Below are positions 60,812 through 64,000 of a stretch of DNA of 64,000 nucleotides, in pieces. The DNA is from Chloracidobacterium sp. N (GTDB lineage: Bacteria; Acidobacteriota; Blastocatellia; Chloracidobacteriales; Chloracidobacteriaceae). Position 1 is the first letter of the stretch. Each line of letters starts with the position of its first letter. The DNA lies in the NCBI RefSeq assembly GCF_018304765.1, contig NZ_CP072643.1, positions 1-64,000 of the forward strand, written 5' to 3'. Below the pieces are notes generated by a model. That model searched no databases, was not told the origin of the DNA, and saw only the letters and a list, made by a program, of their open reading frames with translations. The position numbers and the translations under genes are program-made.

Positions 60812-63547
60812 ATGACCATCCGCCGTTTTTCTTCGCGTACCCAGCGGCTTGATGTCAGTTTTCTGCTGCGGCATCTCCGGGGCGCACGCTGTTACATGCG
60901 CATTGCGGGCTATTTCACGAGTTCGTTGTTTGAGGTGGCCGGCGAAGTTCTGGAGGACATTCCCGACGTGCGGATTGTCTGCAACGTGGACATTCACCCG
61001 GACGATCTGAAAGTGGCGCAGCTTCGGGAAAGCCGGATGCTGGGCCGCTGGAACGAGCGCGCGCTGGAGGCCGAAACGCTGCTGCACCGGGAGCGGTACC
61101 GCCGTCTGGATGCCTTTCTGCAAAGACACGGGCAGTCTGTCCGCGTGGCCCCGGATGACCTTTGCGGTTTTGTGCACGGCAAGGCCGGCGTCATCACTCT
61201 GGCTGACGGCCGCAGGCTGGGCTTCATGGGTTCGATGAACGAGACCCGCAGCGGCTGGCAGCGGCACTATGAAATCCTGTGGGAGGATGAATCGCCGGAG
61301 GGGGTGGCCTGGATTGAAGCGGAGTTTGAATTTCTCTGGCAGGCGGCCAAACCGCTGCCGCAGGCGGTGGTGCGTGAAGTGCATCGGCGCGGCTATCGCC
61401 GGGAAGTGGGCTTCGATGAGATTGATGAAGACGAGAACCTGGCGCCGGCGGCGCTCATCGAGTCGCCGCTGTACCGGGAGGGCTATGAGCTGCAACCGTG
61501 GCAGCGTGGGTTTCTGACCGAGGTGTTGCGTCACTACCGGCTTTATGGCGTGGTCAGGCTGCTTTTGGCCGATGAGGTTGGTCTGGGCAAGACGCTGTCG
61601 CTGGCCACGGCGGCGCTGACGCTGTGCCTGCTGTCTGACCGTGACGCCGGGCCGCGGCGGCCGGTGATCATTCTGGCGCCGGCGACGCTCACGGCGCAGT
61701 GGCAGACCGAGTTGCTGGACAAGCTGGGGATTCCGACGGCGCGCTGGGACACTGTCCGCAAGGTGTGGCTGGATGCCGATGAGCGCGCCATTTCACCTGT
61801 GGGGCGTGAGCAGATTGCCCGGTGTCCGCTTCGCATCGGGATCGTTTCTACCGGGCTGATGATGCGCGATGCGCCCGAAAAACAGCATTTGCTGGGTTTG
61901 CGGTTTGGGGTTGTCGTTCTGGACGAGGCACACAAGGCGCGGACGCGCCGGGCCCTTGGGCGGGACGCCGACACCCCCAACGAATTACTGGCTTTCATGC
62001 GCGACGTAGCCGAGCGGGCTGACCATGTGCTGCTTGGTACGGCGACGCCCATCCAGACCCATCCGGCCGATCTGTGGGACCTGCTGGGGATTCTGCATCG
62101 CGGCCGGGGACGGTTTGTGCTGGGGAATCAGTATGCGCTGTGGCATCAACCGGAGAAGGTGCTGGAGCTGCTGGCCGGCCGGGAAGAAGTCAGTGACCTG
62201 AACTATGGCTGGGAGCTGCTGCGCTCGCCGCTGCCGCATGTTGATTCGACGGATGAAACACGCGCCCGACGGCTGTTTTCGGCCATCCGGCAGGACCTTG
62301 GTCTGGGGGAAACGGACTGGCAGACGGACCGCCCATGGACTGATCTCACTGCGGAGACGCAGGAGATTCTGGAGGAGGAACTGGAGCGACGCCTGGACGG
62401 TGTGGCGTTCTTTCAGCGTGAAAATCCGCTGGTCCGACACACCGTGCTGCGCCGGCGGCCGCAGTTGGAAGAAGCCAGGCTGCTGGCGCGCATCGGCGTT
62501 GAGGTGCATCCGAACCGGAATCTGGTCCGGGCGGTCCGCGAGTTTGATGTTTTGTTTGAGGGGCGGGTGCTGCGTACGTCGGAGGTCTTCCGCCAGGCAT
62601 ACGGGCAGGTCTGTGCCTTTGGCCGGATGCTGGCGAAGCGCCAACCGGGGAACAGCTTTCTCCGGCGGTTGCTGGAACAACGGCTTTGTTCCAGCTTTCA
62701 GGCGGCGCTGGCTACAGCCCGGAGGTTGTTGGGTGGGCGCGCCGTTCACGAGGAGGGGGATGACTTCGACGCCGATGTGACTGTTGAGACGCATGAAGAG
62801 CGCGCGGCGCTGGAGGAGCTGGTGTCCTGCCTGGAACAGATTGCCGAAGACCCCAAGCTGGAGGCGGTCATTCACTATCTGGAGCGGGAAAAGTGGCTTG
62901 AGTTGGGGGTAATCATTTTCAGCCAGTACTACGACACGGCGAAGTGGTTGGCCGAGGCGCTGGCTGCCCGGTATCCGGCCGAGGCCGTTGGGCTGTATGC
63001 CGGGGCCGGGCGCAGTCGGCTGTACCAGGGGGGCGACAGCGTCGCGGTGGAGCGCGAGACGCTCAAGCGGATGGTGGCGGAGTATCGGCTGCGGATCATG
63101 GTGGCGACGGATGCGGCATGTGAAGGGCTGAACCTCCAGACCCTGGGGACGCTCATCAACGTTGACCTGCCGTGGAATCCGACCCGTCTGGAGCAGCGGA
63201 TTGGGCGGATCAAGCGATTTGGACAGCGGCGCGAAACGGTGGACATGCTCAATCTGGTCTTCCAGCAGACGGTGGACGAAAGCATTTACGAGCGGTTGTC
63301 CGAGCGTATGCGGGATCGGTATGACCTGTTTGGCGCGTTGCCGGATGTGATCATGGACGAGTGGATTGAAGACATCAGGACGCTGGGGGAGAAGCTGGAC
63401 GAGTACATCAACGCCCGGAAGGCGGCGACGGGTTTTGATGTGCGTTACCGGGCCACGCTGGTGCCTGGGGAGCGGGACTGGCGCGCATGTACCGAAGTGT
63501 TGTCACGGCGCGAGTTCTCGGACCTGATGCGCACCCCTTGGGGCTGA
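60812..63547 (+). CDS. PLD-domain plus SNF2-type helicase, predicted anti-phage effector
   Basis: A 911-aa protein. The N-terminal region (1-200) is a phospholipase-D-like domain with HGKAGVITLADGRRLGFMGSMNET, that is H122-x-K and GSxN, one HKD half-site. It is followed by a Swi2/Snf2 helicase: LLADEVGLGKTLS (Walker A, from 254), ILAPATLTAQW, VVVLDEAHKAR (DEAH at 371), LLGTATPIQT, and the C-terminal helicase lobe MVATDAACEGLNLQTLGTLIN...RLEQRIGRIKRFGQ. A single HKD suggests a dimeric nuclease or a DNA-binding use. It ends the defence operon. Confidence 0.93.
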   Translation: MTIRRFSSRTQRLDVSFLLRHLRGARCYMRIAGYFTSSLFEVAGEVLEDIPDVRIVCNVDIHPDDLKVAQLRESRMLGRWNERALEAETLLHRERYRRLDAFLQRHGQSVRVAPDDLCGFVHGKAGVITLADGRRLGFMGSMNETRSGWQRHYEILWEDESPEGVAWIEAEFEFLWQAAKPLPQAVVREVHRRGYRREVGFDEIDEDENLAPAALIESPLYREGYELQPWQRGFLTEVLRHYRLYGVVRLLLADEVGLGKTLSLATAALTLCLLSDRDAGPRRPVIILAPATLTAQWQTELLDKLGIPTARWDTVRKVWLDADERAISPVGREQIARCPLRIGIVSTGLMMRDAPEKQHLLGLRFGVVVLDEAHKARTRRALGRDADTPNELLAFMRDVAERADHVLLGTATPIQTHPADLWDLLGILHRGRGRFVLGNQYALWHQPEKVLELLAGREEVSDLNYGWELLRSPLPHVDSTDETRARRLFSAIRQDLGLGETDWQTDRPWTDLTAETQEILEEELERRLDGVAFFQRENPLVRHTVLRRRPQLEEARLLARIGVEVHPNRNLVRAVREFDVLFEGRVLRTSEVFRQAYGQVCAFGRMLAKRQPGNSFLRRLLEQRLCSSFQAALATARRLLGGRAVHEEGDDFDADVTVETHEERAALEELVSCLEQIAEDPKLEAVIHYLEREKWLELGVIIFSQYYDTAKWLAEALAARYPAEAVGLYAGAGRSRLYQGGDSVAVERETLKRMVAEYRLRIMVATDAACEGLNLQTLGTLINVDLPWNPTRLEQRIGRIKRFGQRRETVDMLNLVFQQTVDESIYERLSERMRDRYDLFGALPDVIMDEWIEDIRTLGEKLDEYINARKAATGFDVRYRATLVPGERDWRACTEVLSRREFSDLMRTPWG

Positions 63548-63681
63548 CGGCCTGATATTCCGCCTTTTTGCAAAGCTTGGGCGCGTATGCGGGCTTTTGG
63601 AAAAGCCGTCGGCAGGCCCGTTGTGCCGGGTAGGGGGTGCAGGCCAGTAGTCATCAACAACTCCTGCCGGCGGCTGTCGCG

Positions 63682-63984
63682 TCAGTTCCCGACGCTGCCT
63701 TGCAGGGGGAGGCGCTCCGGCAAGCGGGCGGCGTACTCGACGAGATCGCACAGCAGCGCGACGGAGCGTTCGGCATTTTCGACCGTCAGATAATCCCACC
63801 AGCCAAAACCGACACCCAGCACCCCTTCAAACGTGATACCGCCGAGGCGGCGTCTTACGTCGGGATGCGCGACCTCGACCCCATACTGGAGTTGCGGCCG
63901 CGTCATCCGGCCGGAATAGCGAATCTCCACGCTCACGGCTGTTTCACCGAGTGTGCCCTGATAGCGCCAGAACTCACTCCCCAT
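63682..63984 (-). CDS. Small hypothetical protein at the window edge
   Basis: A frame of 100 codons from the first ATG in the window (MGSEFWRYQGTLGETAVSVEI). It contains GITFEGVLGVGFGWWDYLTVENAERSVALLCDLVEY, which looks like a compact alpha/beta protein. It stays open to the window edge upstream, so the true start may lie outside. No family is recognised. Codon usage looks natural (GC-rich third positions). The 134 bp between this gene and the helicase hold nothing recognisable. Confidence 0.5.
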   Translation of the reverse strand: MGSEFWRYQGTLGETAVSVEIRYSGRMTRPQLQYGVEVAHPDVRRRLGGITFEGVLGVGFGWWDYLTVENAERSVALLCDLVEYAARLPERLPLQGSVGN

Positions 63985-64000
63985 GTCTTGGCTGGCAGTG

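Overview
The window is 64 kb of GC-rich bacterial chromosome with dense, mostly compact operons and one tRNA. Gene content suggests an Acidobacteriota-like genome, possibly a Chloracidobacterium relative: LPS heptosyltransferase, a propeller-SpoIIE sensor, malonyl-CoA reductase, SelD and a glycine-rich RRM protein. That placement is inference; no rRNA or other phylogenetic marker is present.

1-30 kb is mainly housekeeping and metabolism. It starts with a duplicated helical-repeat protein and a beta-propeller/SpoIIE phosphatase receptor. Next comes a minus-strand group: a full-length bifunctional malonyl-CoA reductase (the 3-hydroxypropionate enzyme known from Chloroflexus), PurE, an acyl-CoA dehydrogenase and a MaoC hydratase. 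Then follow a membrane metallopeptidase-like protein, a SurA/PpiD foldase, a 30-bp tandem hairpin array, a YheT hydrolase, a nucleotidyltransferase, PurA and a Spy-like periplasmic protein. A compact plus-strand cluster (20.2-25.5 kb) combines a SelL-type redox protein, an alpha/beta hydrolase with Gly in the nucleophile position, a PEP-synthase/rifampin-phosphotransferase-like enzyme and an ATP-grasp protein. An aroF-trpE-trpG operon with an intrinsic terminator just ahead of it and waaF close this part.

30-35 kb holds mazE with a frameshifted mazF, a secreted S15/CocE hydrolase, apt, acyP, tRNA-Pro(CGG) and two conserved hypotheticals.

35.4-47.7 kb is the most unusual part. An RRM RNA-binding gene is followed by a tandem array of about 2-kb units. 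Each unit has a copy of the RRM gene's 3' tail, its terminator, a truncated antisense piece of the selD 5' end (full selD in unit 4), a sigma-70-like promoter, a conserved leader and a secreted paralogue of about 500 aa. The array runs into an ECF sigma / zinc anti-sigma / DUF4097 operon whose sigma gene begins with the same leader sequence.

47.9-63.5 kb is a probable anti-phage island, all on the plus strand: DUF499 ATPase, DUF3780, TIGR04255, an antitoxin-like/PemK pair, DUF1156 DNA methyltransferase, a small HEPN-like protein, a KGGVGR-variant ParA ATPase with a partner P-loop ATPase, and a PLD-SNF2 helicase. PemK is interrupted by a TnpB-only IS whose tnpB is itself broken by a heptamer-repeat hairpin. 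Removing the IS on paper restores a 117-codon toxin frame exactly. A small unknown gene lies at the right edge.
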